Below, piece by piece: positions 1 to 11,404 of a DNA stretch of 26,534 nucleotides. Made by a program: the position numbers and the translations under genes. Origin of the DNA: Pelargonium cotyledonis (Eukaryota; Streptophyta; Magnoliopsida; Geraniales; Geraniaceae); NCBI GenBank assembly GCA_036897625.1, contig JAYMTA010000580.1:1-26534 (forward strand), in the 5' to 3' direction. Within the stretch, counting starts at the first letter, position 1. The number at the start of each line of letters is the position of its first letter. The notes beneath the pieces were generated by a model. It searched no databases, was not told the origin of the DNA, and saw only the letters and a list, made by a program, of their open reading frames with translations.

Positions 1-1500
1 ATCATATAAAAAGGTGTGGATTTATCTTTTGTTGGTGTGGATTTATCACCACCCTAAATTTTACAATTGTATTATAATTGCGAATTGGATATTTAAGTGT
101 GTGAGAAAATATAAAGAGATGTCCTCTATTCCATTACTCATCTCTGCCACTCTTTACTCTCACCACACAAATCTTCAACTTCCTCAAATTGATTTTTCGT
201 TTTAATTAATTCATACAAGTTTGCAATAATATAGTTTTAATTACATATTAGGACCAGACCGAATTAGTCTTCGGTCCATTATCCACAAATAAATAGACCA
301 AGTCCGGCTCTTGGGATGATTGTATTTAGGCCTCATGAGAAATTCGGTCAAGTTTTGGTCCGATCCAGGACCTTTATCCAACTCTAATTTTTATTGCAGC
401 AAATTCACTGAATACTAACATAAAGAGAATACGAGCCCAAGAATTCGACCATTATAATCATGATCACAAAGAGAGATAGAGAGAATACTATTAATATTTT
501 TTTGGCTTAAATTAAATAAAATCAATAAAATTTAAAATCCACGTGTTTATTTGACAATTTAAATATTAATTCAATTCCATTTATTTGGATTTAAAAAATT
601 AATCATTTAGAATTAATGACAAGTGTTAATTAACCAACCACTCACTCATTTCCACAATTAATGTGGGACAAGCCTACATTTACTAATAATTCTAAGTCAA
701 TAAGTATATGTTTACATAATAATCTATGCTCATTTTGTCCCAACATGTCATCACAATGATTTGGATCCAAGCAAAGAATAAGAAGTTGCAAAAGTCGCAA
801 TGTGCAGCTCAAATCAATAATAACCGAGGACCATCGCAATCAAAGCATCTACAAATGCTTAGTTTCATTAGAGAAATGAGAGAGCGTGTCACCTTATCAT
901 GTTATTGCATGCATACACTTAAAATAAAGTTAATTTTTATTCATATTTTCTTTGCATTATTATTTATATATAAAACAGTTCTAATTGGTCAGGATAGCTG
1001 CTTAGCTCAGCGCCTGATTGCCTGATAGGTAAACTCTCTACTTAGCACTTTTCGCTCCAATGCTCGGCGTCAACTCTCGCGTTGGAGTTGCTCTATATAT
1101 CCCTTTGCTCAGATGTGGACTCCTGGACCCAAACAAAAATGGCCCAAAAGCCCACCATAAGAGCATATTGGGAGGAGTGGCTTTCACCTTCCTTGAAAAG
1201 GAGAAAACTCACTAAGAAAAATGAAATTTGAAAAAAAGGTCCAAATGTGTGCATAAGAGGAGATGAAACAGGCCAATGCATGGAGTGTGAGGAACAAGAG
1301 GAATAATGTGATGTATGAGACAATTACATATCACATGCGATAACATACATTTGGTGAAGTCGACGTGAAAGATAACATAAAACTCAAAGCGAGAAGAATA
1401 ACCAACTTTTTCACACCCCGCTATCAGTACTCTCAGTACAAATGAAATGAAATCGTGTTTCAAATTAGAGCACGAGCTAGTTTGATTGGTTTATAAGCTT
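1..1500. other. Intergenic spacer, no gene seen
   Basis: AT-rich sequence. The open frames here are short and show no recognisable protein. At about 240-370 there are scattered GGACC/GGTCC-type words that resemble eroded transposon ends. At about 1040-1100 a short imperfect inverted pair (CTCCAATGC / GCGTTGGAG) surrounds a GC-richer patch. Neither is good enough to call an element. Confidence 0.5.
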
Positions 1501-1885
1501 ACCCAAACACCATGTTCGTCCCTTGGCTTCAATTCGGCTTTCTAGTTTTTCCACCTTCTACAAAACGAAACAGTTCCAAGCTCGGAAACACAAAAGTGAT
1601 ATAAAAATCAGACACTTCAGACTTTATAACAAAGAGCCTTCCATGAAATTCATACAGTAATTTCCCTCAAAAATTGAAAGAAGTATGAACATTCCCAAAG
1701 AAACATGATATTCTGAGTAATAGTTCAACCGTCGAAAATACATTAGCAGATTGTTCAAACTTTCACAGGCAATCACTAAAAGAAAAAAGAATACTTGAAA
1801 GTTTTAATTTCAAATGGCAGAGTGGTCTTGCAGCCTATAGAGCTCAATCCCGCACAAGTATAGCTTTTCCAGCTTCAGATGCCAG
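1501..1885 (-). other. Probable 3'UTR of the RDR6 gene
   Basis: Non-coding sequence directly after the RDR6 stop codon on the minus strand. No other gene claims it. The poly(A) site was not located, so the limit is only an inference. Confidence 0.35.
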
Positions 1886-4800
1886 TCATATGCGTTGAGC
1901 AAGGTACTTCACTAAGGAGTTAATAGGTTTACTAGAGTCGACCCTTTGCATCTCTCGGCGCCAAATTTTGATTCGAGCAAGATAATCAGCTGCGATCCAC
2001 GGAAAACTCAACTTTATCATGTTCTGCTCATCATCACCTAGCCCTTGCAATTTAAGCGATTCCTTCACCCATTTTGGATGGTAAGTGACCTGGTACCATG
2101 CCGATGCCTTCTGCTCGTACTTCTGGTTCTTCTCATCATCAGAGAGTTGCTCGAAGTCTGTGTCCATCTTCTCAAAAAATTGCCTAAATTCTTTCTTCAA
2201 GGAAAGATAAACGTGCTTGAGTCTCTTCTGCAGATCCCCTTGCTTCCTGCTATTGTGCTTTGGCATAGACCAAACGTGCCCTGTTACAATCTCTTCTTCT
2301 CTTCTCACTTTATATTGGCCTAACAGACCGTTCAGCTGTTCATCATACAAGCATTTCTGATCCCAAGCATTGGCAATGAAATCAGCAGATCCCGGAACTT
2401 CAAGATCCTTGTCATAACGGATGTCGCCGGGATCAACAATCGCCTCAGAAGATATAGACAAGCTATCATCATATGCATCCTTAATGTTGCGGTAAAGTCT
2501 TCCCAATATTTTTCCAGACTTGTATGATTGGCAGTCTTCTTTTCCCATAAAATCTGGGTACAATTTAGGTTTTAGTTCCGATGGCATGGAAACCACCTTG
2601 CCGGTCTTAGGAGAATCAACAGCTAAAGCAGCTAACTCTGCCAGTTTGATGCATTTCTCATTATGGGCCCCGTCGTCACTACGATCAGCATGAACAACAC
2701 ATGCATTGCAGATTATCCCCAGCCTCTCATTAACCATGTGCCGCACAAAAAAGCCGATAATATCCTGAAGAATAGACAGAACTTAACATAAGAGAGATTT
2801 TACAAGGGTATGGTGTGTATATGTATACACTACCTAGAGAAATAACATACTGTGCAATCTTGTATTCAGACAATATATAAATACTTGGTATCAGCAATTA
2901 CAGAAACTATCTACATTATTCAATGTTTTCCTATAGAACTGGTCCTGACAGAAGTCACATACTGCCAGACCAGAAAACAATGTTAGCACATGCTAAATAG
3001 CTTCTATTTCCATCAATGCAATACTTTTCAAATATATATTGAGTCATCCATGTCTGCACAGTATCAGGAAAATATTATTTCTGCAAATTTAGAGTTACCA
3101 TTATATGAGCATAACCATGATCCTGTTCTACAAGGAGAGTTCTTCAATATTGAAATGCAGCATCAACTAATCAAATATATCTATGGAACAGCAAAGTTCT
3201 CTCTGGAGTTCTAATTGGTGAAGCATATCGTAGAAAAAAAAAAAAAAAAACACAAGATGATGCTTTATTTCAAAGTAAGATAGTGAGAATATTCACAAAT
3301 AAAATGCAGGAGAGTTAAAGTCAATCACATCACCAAAAGCCATAAAAATCAAAATAGTCTTAGACGTAATATGGAAACAGTGCAATTCATTTACCAGATT
3401 AACTACAGGGCGCCCCAAATTTATGGCTTCTGCAGAAGAATAATTCATTGGTGTTGCACTCTTCTTAGAAGGGGGGATAAGATTTTCATCCCAAGTGACA
3501 AAATACAGATCTCCATCAAGGTCACTTCCAGAAGCTTCATTAGCGTGGGGCCTGTCACCTTTTTGGGGAAAAACAAGACAATCATATAAATGGTGTAATC
3601 CAGGAGCATCAACTGCTTCAAGAACCCTAACGTCGCCTGGATGAAGACAGGGGTTCTTAGCTATCACCACAAACCCTTTGATAACTTCTAGATCTTTCTT
3701 CTTATCCGTAAACTTAGAGCCATGCTTTGAGAAGCAGGTCTCCAAAGATGGGTTAGAGACTTGGATAAAGCACTGGCCTTGTTCAAGTACCCCAAGCTCA
3801 TCTAAGCAGCCCATCAGCCACCTCCCCTGATTAACAAAGATTCTAGCCTTTTCCCTAAGGCCTGTAAGTTGTGCTGCTCTTATACAAGTTAACATGCCTC
3901 GAAGATGAGGCTCTGTTTGAGGCAAGAAACCCGCACTCAACATTATTGCTGCGGCATTTCCCTGCTCAGCACAGGAAGCTGTGAGAACATCAAATGCAAC
4001 ATCCACATTTACCAACATTTGGTTTAGATTGGAAACCATAGTGTTCTGCAATTCAGAAAATATATTATCTGGAACATCCAAGGATGAAAGCAATGTGATT
4101 ATCTGCCTGTTGAGAAAACCAGGCTGAAACCTTGTCCAGGAACATATTTCCAAGGTAGTATGGTTTGACTGAAACTTGTTCATGCTAGGCCTCAAAGATA
4201 GCCGGATTCCATCACCTTTAGCGGGCCAAGTGGCAATAACACCTTTACAACCAGCATACCTTATCTGGTAAGCACAAGGTGGGCTCGCTTCCAGTTTCAA
4301 TTTTGTTGCAATTTCCACGGAAAGATCAGGTGTGAGCATTCCAATCCCATCCGAAAAGGTATAATTATTCCTTTTAATATCTGGAATCTCGCTAACCTCA
4401 GTTGATGGAACTACTCCAACAGCATAAGTAGATGAGAAGCATTGACCCATCCTAGCGGCACATTTTGCAATGTTTTTGTCGGAAAAGATACCCATCCAAC
4501 TTTTAATGTCAAGCACAGTTTTATTCCCATCTTCAGCAAAAAACCAGGCAGAATGGTCCCTCAATTGATTAGAAGAGAAGGCTAGAAAGGAATACTTCCG
4601 ACCACACAAATAAAAACCATCAATCAGAATGGTCTTCACCCTTCGGAACACTCCAGTTTTCTGAGGAAAGGAGTTTGATGTGAGCTTCTTCACTATAGGA
4701 GCAACATAATAGCTAAGAACATTAGCATTCATCTTCTGCATACCTTCATCCATGAAGGTAACCCTAAGAAACCGATCAGCAATGTCTTTGTACTTCCTGA

Positions 4801-6118
4801 GAACCCTATTGGAAAGTTCAACTTCTGGTGGAAGACAGTAGGCTTTAGTTGGGGTAATGACCAACCTCCTAATTTCAACAATATCATCCCATTCTTTATG
4901 GTTCATATACAGCTTAGGGTTCTTCAAGAGCCATTCTTGGACAAGTTTCAACCTCTCACAGGCATCAAAGACAGGGTGTTCGTAAGAGCATAGGTGCTTA
5001 AGTGCAGCTACATTAAGCTCCTTTGATTGGTTTCTCAGTAAATCAAAGAAATTGTCTGATAATTGGTACTGATTAAGTATACCTTTGTGCATCACGGCAT
5101 TCACCAGGAACAGTATCTCAAAGTTTATTCCTTCCTTGTATTGGATACAAAAAAAAGGATCTGACATATGACTCCCAAAATCAGGTTCATCACATATTCT
5201 AAGAGGATTTCTGGGGCTTTCCACCTCCGTGACCCTTCTATGTTTAAGATAGTCAATAGCCTTTTCCAACTTAATACCATGACGGGGTGGGATTGAAATT
5301 CTGTAAGTATTACACCTGCCAATGGCCCCACTATATGTAAAATCTGTGGCACGTATCCAAGGATCATCATCGTCCAACAAATCAAATGCCACTAACTCTT
5401 TAATTTTGTCATCAGCGGTTCTATACCAGACACAGGGAGATGAAGCCATCTGAAACATGAGAACTAAAGACATAGATGCCATATCTTTATACTGTTCGAA
5501 TCTAATGATGTCCCTTACCAAGAATTCCACCTTGAAATCACAATTTATCACTGCATGTCTACTAGTATTTTTGAAAGGAAAAGCAGTATCCTTTTGGAAA
5601 CAGAACTTGCAGGTGTTGTCAAAGGGATCAACTAGAAAATCAACCCCAGAAGGAGCTCCTTTCCAACCGACAAAGAACTCATTTTGGCTGACCCTGCTTC
5701 CGATCTCAACAAGAACATTAGGGAACTTATGTGGATGTTCATTCCTCCTCCTAGAATTCATACGAGATGGATTCTCAGGCCCCAGACTGAGCATCAATGG
5801 TTTGTTTTTCAGGAAAAGTTCACAGAGCCCTTCCGCTTCTCGAGCATAATCTACTGCATTAGGAGAGGCAAAATGTACAAATGCATGGGGCTCCACTTCC
5901 TTGTAGTCATGTGTTCTCTCAATTTCATTAATATTAGCGATCTCAAAGTTCGGAAGAGACTCTGGAGGGGTCCAAGAAGTCTTCAATCTGCACCTCCAAA
6001 TAAGTCCTATTGTATCTTCGATGTAGTCCACAAGCTCGTCCACAGTAACATGATTGTCAAATCCTCCAAAACTAAGTTGAGTTACCTCCGTCTCCAAATC
6101 AGCTGGTTCATATACCAT
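1886..6118 (-). CDS. RDR6: RNA-dependent RNA polymerase 6 (two coding exons)
   Basis: RDR6 copies cleaved single-stranded RNAs into dsRNA, which DCL4 dices into trans-acting and other phased siRNAs; it acts with SGS3 in cytoplasmic bodies. Exon 1 is 6118-3395 and exon 2 is 2764-1886. The intron 3394-2765 has GT-AG ends in phase 0. The protein is 1200 aa, against about 1196 in Arabidopsis. The N-terminus (about residues 5-90) is the RRM-like region, with a tryptophan-rich block (WRCRLKTSWTPP). The RdRP domain runs from about residue 400 to 990. The catalytic loop DLDGD is residues 866-870 (bases 3523-3509), followed by YFVTWDENLIPP. DLDGD is the form found in the RDR1/2/6 clade, not RDR3-5. 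The only in-frame ATG near the start is at 6118, because an in-frame TAG lies at 6145-6143. The motifs look intact and the gene is probably functional. Family assignment is very secure; the upstream leader is not resolved. Confidence 0.96.
2765..3394 (-). other. RDR6 coding intron
   Basis: 630-bp intron. On the minus strand its donor follows the residues VVNL and its acceptor (TTCTTCAG) precedes DIIGFF. It holds a run of 17 A (17 T in the sense of the gene) at 3234-3250. No embedded gene was seen. Confidence 0.9.
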
Positions 6119-6142
6119 GCTTTTCAAACACAATACGCCCTT

Positions 6143-8000
6143 CTAAGTTACAAATATTAGAGTGGTCTTCTGATTCAAACGTGACAATAAAAGCCAAACT
6201 CCTGCGTGAATATCAGAGAAATTCACATTCAGTCATTTGCAGAAATTATTTCCTATCGTTTGAACAATAACTTGGATGCTAAAAACAGTCACAGTGAAAA
6301 CAAGAAGAGGATTCCTTATCTATTTTATAGTTTAGCAAGTGCAAAAACATATGAATCTTCAACTAGGTTAAATAATTATGCAGACATGCAGTTGTTGCAT
6401 AGAGGCTAGAGAATTGTCTTTCATTCTCATTTGAATCTTTTGACCACAATTATGATAATTTAAATTTGAAATATTACTTCTAGTTTTTAACAGTGAGCAC
6501 ACAGAAATAGACAAAGCTAAATTTTTTCCCTTTTCTTCCCATTTAAATTTCATTATTTTCATTACATTTGAGTTTTGATAGACATTGCAAATAAGCAACA
6601 GGGGCAAATGACAATATGACAGAGCAACAACTGACAAAAGATCATTGAAAGAATTTGATATGACTCATGATAGCATCCTTGTTATGCCAAACTTGTAACC
6701 TTAATGGAAAAAAAGGAAAAGAAAGATCAACCAATGTTGTCCTAAACTAGAATTCCACAAGCACAAAAGGAACCCTAACGCTTGAGCTCAAAGCAAAGCA
6801 ACCACTCAAATGAAGAGGCCCACATTTTAGAAATATGCATCATAATGTAAAAAGTAATATCTTACATATATTATAAAATGATAAATTAAACTAACAATCC
6901 TTTTAGAATATGAATTCAGACTTAGAGCATAGTGACATAGAATATAAGTTTGCAGGTTTCATATCATAACATCATTACTCAGTCGTATAACAACTAGAAT
7001 TAACCCATTTTAGACTAAATTTAAAGTAAAAGAAAGATTGTAGGAAAGAAAAAAAAAAGTCATCAAAATACCAAAAAGCTATTCATTAGAGAACACAAGA
7101 ACATCACTCAAAACAACACAAACAGAGAATGCAAAAATAATAATAATAATAAATAAAATAAATGTGTATGTATCCATCATCATAAGCTTGTTGATTGTGT
7201 TAAAATAAAATAAATGTGCATGAAACATTAGTGTCTCAAAATCCTCATCATAAGCTTCTGATAACAGTTATATAAAAAGAAGAAAAACAAGAAAAACAAA
7301 ACAAAAATCTCATTTTCATGACGCCATTTACTAGCAATTAACAGAAAAACCCCGAACCCCCAAACCCTCCAAAATCAAAATACATTGACTAATTACCATA
7401 CCCAAGAGTGATGGTGAGTCTGATTTGTAGCAGCAGGATTGAATTCGTTGATGGCTGCTTCTTGCCGGAGAAAGAGTTAGAAATTTTAAAGGACAGCAAA
7501 AAGGAAAGAACATGAAGAGGTTTAAAAAAAACTGCAGAAGAAAACAAACCTGATCGGCGACCTCGGCTGGGACGAAGAAAACGGCCGGCGTCACAGAAGA
7601 GGATACGATGAAGAGGAGAGGTTGTGATCACTCAGTTAACTCCACTTCCTATGTTTCGTGTGTCTCACTGAAGATTAGAATAGGTTACTCTCTCTTCATT
7701 TAATAAATCTTTTTAAAAATCTATTATTTTATCAGATAAATTGCCATAGACACTTCAACTGAGGCTAAAGTTTCCATCTTTACTGCGTCGCGATTTCAGA
7801 ATCCCCAAAACCAAAACCAAAACCAAAACCAACTCATTCCATTTCCTAAATTTGACAAATAACAATAGCTCCAGGAAAATCAAGAGTAAAAAATGGTCTT
7901 ACCTGGGGCGAGCATGTTCCCGAAGATTCAGATTCGAACTTGTTTGGTCTGGAAGCTCAAGACACACGACAGCGAGAGAGGATAGAAGATACAAATTTGC
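6143..8000 (-). promoter_or_regulatory. RDR6 5' leader region with candidate leader intron(s)
   Basis: No coding gene is recognisable here. On the minus strand there are good candidate splice donors after 7903 (CCCCAG then GTAAGA), 7550 (GATCAG then GTTTGT) and 7402 (CTTGG then GTATGG). Each ends a GC-richer, CT-rich stretch typical of plant 5' leaders. A candidate acceptor (TGTAACTTAG) lies at 6143-6144, just upstream of the RDR6 start codon. The simplest reading is one or more non-coding first exons joined to the RDR6 coding exon, perhaps from alternative promoters. This rests only on splice-like words and position. Confidence 0.45.
7805..7832. repeat. Simple repeat (CCAAAA)n
   Basis: Four perfect CCAAAA hexamers plus a partial one, within the RDR6 leader region. 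Confidence 0.85.
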
Positions 8001-8106
8001 AGAGAGAAGTTGAAAACACCTACACAAGGTACTAGCAAAGCAAAAGCAATGTATGTGGACATGAAGAACGCGTGCTTTTCTTCTTTTTGTTGAGGAAAAA
8101 CATCAC

Positions 8107-8496
8107 TGAACCATCCAATTTGTTCATGATAGTCTTGAATTTTAACTTAGTTACTTAGTTGTCTAAAAATTAAAATTTTATTTCGCCATGATTCTTATCG
8201 TCAACTTTTAACAGAGTCCATTAATTAATTCTAATATAACCTTTTAAATTATAAATAATTAAAATTATTATTTTACCCTTAATTTTCTTTTAAATCTATA
8301 AAATTACTATTTTACTCTCATCATCTTTTCAAATTTATAGAGATGTATCACTCAATTTTTCTCTCTCATCTTCAACACCATATGCTCATGGCCGCCTCTC
8401 TCCGGCCACATTCTCATTATACCCATCTCACATAAACACCAAGAAACAACCCAACTCATCAATCTATTGTTTTCTCTATGACTCAACTCCAGCAAC
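8107..8496 (+). repeat. Left terminal inverted repeat of the MULE-like element
   Basis: Pairs with 9181-9575 in reverse complement along its whole length. Clear matched blocks include ATCCAATTTGTTCA, AAAAATTAAAATTTT, CAAATTTATAGAGAT, CTCAATTTTTCTCTCTCATC and CATCTCACATAAACACCA. This arm is more AT-rich and has lost parts that the right arm keeps, such as the GACGTGGCA block. Confidence 0.85.
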
Positions 8497-8728
8497 TCAA
8501 CAAAGTCTTAATGGCATTGTTCTTTTCAGAGTTTGGTGAGTCACTGGACAGTGGACGGTCTAAACAAGACCAAGTACTGAGTATAATATTCAAGCAATCT
8601 CCAATTTCAACTGTTAAAAAAGGGGAATAAAATGTTGTTGTCTCTGTCTATGAAAACCAATAGCTTTTGCTTTGTTTGTTTCACATACCTTTCCTTAGAA
8701 AATTATAAAGAATGGAGGAGAGAATCCA

Positions 8729-9163
8729 TTAATCCAACACATCCATGTACAATGAGTGTATGAATTTGGGAAATATTAATGAAATATTATTCAATACAAT
8801 AGTTTTTTTTTCCTCATATGCAAAACTTGACAATTTGGTGGCTTGATCTATTACGTCAACAATCTGTATCCTGCTCCTCACAATCCGATGAAACACCTGC
8901 CTGATCTGTTGTTGCAGAGGCTGCAACCTTTCCTCCAACCTCTGGCAGGTCTCCGACAGTTCCGCCAACTACGCCGCCATTTCCTGGATGCGCTCCTCCT
9001 CCGCCGGAAACTGAAAGGAATCGGCGAAATCCTGCAATGAAACCCCCAATTTCTCCAATTTCTGCATCTCGTCCATTAACCCAACCAAACCTTTCTTCTC
9101 CTTCTTCTTCCACTCCTCCGCAATTTTTTCTTCCATCGAAATAATTGATTGTGCCCAGCTCAC
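8729..9163 (-). pseudogene. Captured fragment of a DUF793/ROH1 (BYPASS1-like) gene, with an in-frame stop
   Basis: On the minus strand one reading frame runs from the inner edge of the right repeat, through VSWAQSIISMEEKIAEEW and an ATG at 9136, to a TAG at 8971-8969. It continues in the same frame with LAELSETCQRLEERLQPL. The joined reading is a charged, helical segment with DSFQFPAEEE and QVFHRIVRSR motifs. I recognise these as the C-terminal part of plant DUF793 (ROH1/BPS1-like) proteins, from memory and with moderate confidence. Residues before the ATG also read like the family, so the piece was cut from inside a larger gene and this ATG is not its true start. The family-like reading fades after about ATKLSS (near 8835). 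Truncation at both ends plus the stop make it a pseudogene fragment carried by the element. Confidence 0.6.
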
Positions 9164-9180
9164 TTGCTTCAGAATCAGGC

Positions 9181-9575
9181 AGTTGCTGGAGTTGAGTCAC
9201 AGAGGAAATAATAGAGTGATGAGTTGGGTTGTTTTTTTGGTGTTTATGTGAGATGGGTATCATGAGAATGTGGCCGGAGGATGAGGCCGGAGAGTGTAGT
9301 CGGAGAGTGGCGGGCATAAGCATATGGTGTTGAAGATGAGAGAGAAAAATTGAGTGGCACATCTCTATAAATTTGAGAAGAAGACGAGGGCAAAATAGTA
9401 ATTTTAGTTATTTATATTTTAAAAAATATTTTTTTTATTGCCACGTCAGCGTTAGTTAACGGAATCTATTAAAAAGTTGACGGTAGGGACCATGGCGGAA
9501 CAAAATTTTAATTTTTGGACTATCACGGAACAACTTAAACTTCAGGGACTATCAATGAACAAATTGGATAGTTCA
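9181..9575 (-). repeat. Right terminal inverted repeat of the MULE-like element
   Basis: Reverse-complement partner of 8107-8496. This is the better preserved arm: read inward on the minus strand it holds successive units starting TAGTCCCTGAA, TAGTCCAAAAA and TGGTCCCTACC, then a CTAACGCTGACGTGGCA block. Confidence 0.85.
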
Positions 9576-11404
9576 TAAACCAATAAGAATGTTTTCCCTT
9601 TTTTTTTTTTTCTCTTGTTTTGTTTTGGGTATGAGAAAGGTGAAAATGAGAGTGTAAAATAGGGAGTGTTGTGTTGTGATGATGTGGTTTGTGGGGCACT
9701 GACTGGCACACAAGGCACTGAGGTGCACACATGAGGAGCAAGATGGTGACAGTACAGAGAGAGAGCTCTACTACTACAACTAGTATTGGGGAACCACACA
9801 AGGCCTAAGTTTTTTTGGTCCCATTTCTTGCTTTGAAAATAGACCTCCAATCTGGGGAACCACCATGCATTCTTGTCCATTCTGATTTTTTTGTGAGGGA
9901 GGCTCTGTGTTTTCACTCATCCATTTTGGTCTCTTCTAGCTACCATTTTTGGTGTCACTTGGATTTAATTGGGTTCATTGAACCCATTTTAGTGTACTTT
10001 GAAAACATGGCAATGTCATGGTTTATGGTGTTTAACTACAAAAAGTGAGATTCGGATTGTGTTGTTTGTGTTGATTAATGATGAGCCCCACACATTTAAG
10101 ATACATTATTGATGTAGGCCGGTTCCTTCTTGATATTTTATTTGGTGGATTAGTTAATTACATAGGGTTTGTTGAACAAAGTTTTGTTTGGTACCACATA
10201 GCTAATTGACATTGCATTGGTCTAGATGTAGAAAAAATGGGCTATCAACTTAGATATACATCACAATTTAGATTTTGGATTGAATTTATCAGAGTTTAAA
10301 CTTACGAAAGATATTTCTATTACTAGTAATGTGTTTATTCGTGTAAGTTTGACTGATCCAATCCACTAATTATGAGTCGGAATGAATCAATTTTGATATG
10401 GAATGAATTTTGATTATTCGCGAGTTTATATCCAAATTGTTAATTGTTGTGTCTAACCGTGATCATTGATGACAATAAATTTAAATTAAAGTTGACTTCA
10501 ATGCATTAATATTTGTATTCAATATTTATTATTAATTATTTTTAGTAAGTAAAAGACAAAATAACTAAAGTGCTACCGTGTTCTAAACCTCTAAAATCCA
10601 CCGAAAGAAAAATAGCACAACTTATGAAGAGTCGAGAAAATTTTCTTGGAAAATCTCTTACATTAACTTAAACTAAGACAATGAATATTACAAAAAAAAA
10701 ATTTCAAGAAAAACACTTTCATAATTTTTCTTTTGCAAACTACACATAATATATTTAGTTGATCAAGGAGATGACCATAAAAACTGAAAGTGGGTCCAAA
10801 TAATTCAAAATTCCAGAACACCAAAATGTTGTATTATTGAATTAATGTCACATGTTAGGGTCCATTGGGGACCTTAGCAAAATATATATGAGGTTTAAAA
10901 AACACCATGTAACCGTACACAACAAGTATTCTTTGCTGGCTGCCCACTTTCTATTTCAATTTTCAAACCCCAAAAATTGATGTTGATCCTAATTAATTGT
11001 TTTTGGCATGCCCATCTACCAAATTTTGGGTGACTTTGGAGAAGAAAAAAATATATATTAGTGGAGTTTGTCCTAATCATCATATAGTGTTTTTTTTTTT
11101 TTTGGTGGTCAAATTTGAGCCACCTCAATTGACACAAAGCTAACTTTATAAGAAAATTTTGTGGTAATGTATCTTTGGATTTAAGTAATGCTTGAAATGA
11201 GAAGTGATATTTTATATGGTTAAGCAACATATAGAAAAAAAAAATCTATTATTAACATACTTAGATTTAGAGCATAAATATTAAGAAACTTTCGTGGATT
11301 GTGTTAAATCGGTACGTAGATAATATTTTTTAAATTATTCGGTAATATAATAGTTTTGAAATATAAGAAAAACGGTATCGAAAACTCATATATAATATAT
11401 TATA
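9576..11404. other. Intergenic spacer, no gene seen
   Basis: AT-rich sequence between the two transposon-like elements. It contains homopolymer T and A runs. The open frames are short, low in complexity and show no recognisable family. Confidence 0.5.

Larger units (their letters stand above)
8107..9575. mobile_element. Mutator-like, gene-capturing (Pack-MULE type) element
   Basis: About 390 bp at 8107-8496 recurs in reverse complement at 9181-9575, leaving an interior of about 685 bp. The outer ends match as TGAAC, one variable base, then ATCCAATTTGTTCA, and the inner ends as ACTCAACTCCAGCAAC. Long terminal inverted repeats around a fragment of an unrelated gene, with no transposase, is the pattern of non-autonomous Mutator-like elements that capture host sequence. 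The arms differ by many substitutions and small indels, so the insertion is old. No clean 9-bp target duplication was found; the flanks AAACATCAC and TAAACCAAT match only in part. Outer limits are good to perhaps 20 bp. The Mutator assignment is inferred from repeat length and layout, not from a transposase. Confidence 0.75.

Noticed and set aside
1030..1110. Possible MITE end or small hairpin (CTCCAATGC / GCGTTGGAG)
   Set aside because: The stem is only about 9 bp with a mismatch, and no opposite terminus or target duplication was found.
5684..6160. 158-aa plus-strand open frame
   Set aside because: It is the antisense shadow of RDR6 exon 1.
7331..7631. Two overlapping 80-87 aa minus-strand frames upstream of RDR6
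   Set aside because: Low-complexity, CT-rich leader-like sequence with splice donors and no recognisable protein; better explained as RDR6 leader or intron.
8856..9362. 168-aa open frame on the minus strand spanning the right terminal repeat and interior
   Set aside because: It reads the captured fragment in another frame and the terminal repeat. Its Gly-rich composition comes from frame choice, and no family is recognisable.
9660..9790. miR156-like wording (TGACAGTACAGAGAGAGAG)
   Set aside because: It does not match the mature miRNA over its length, and I saw no foldback partner arm nearby.
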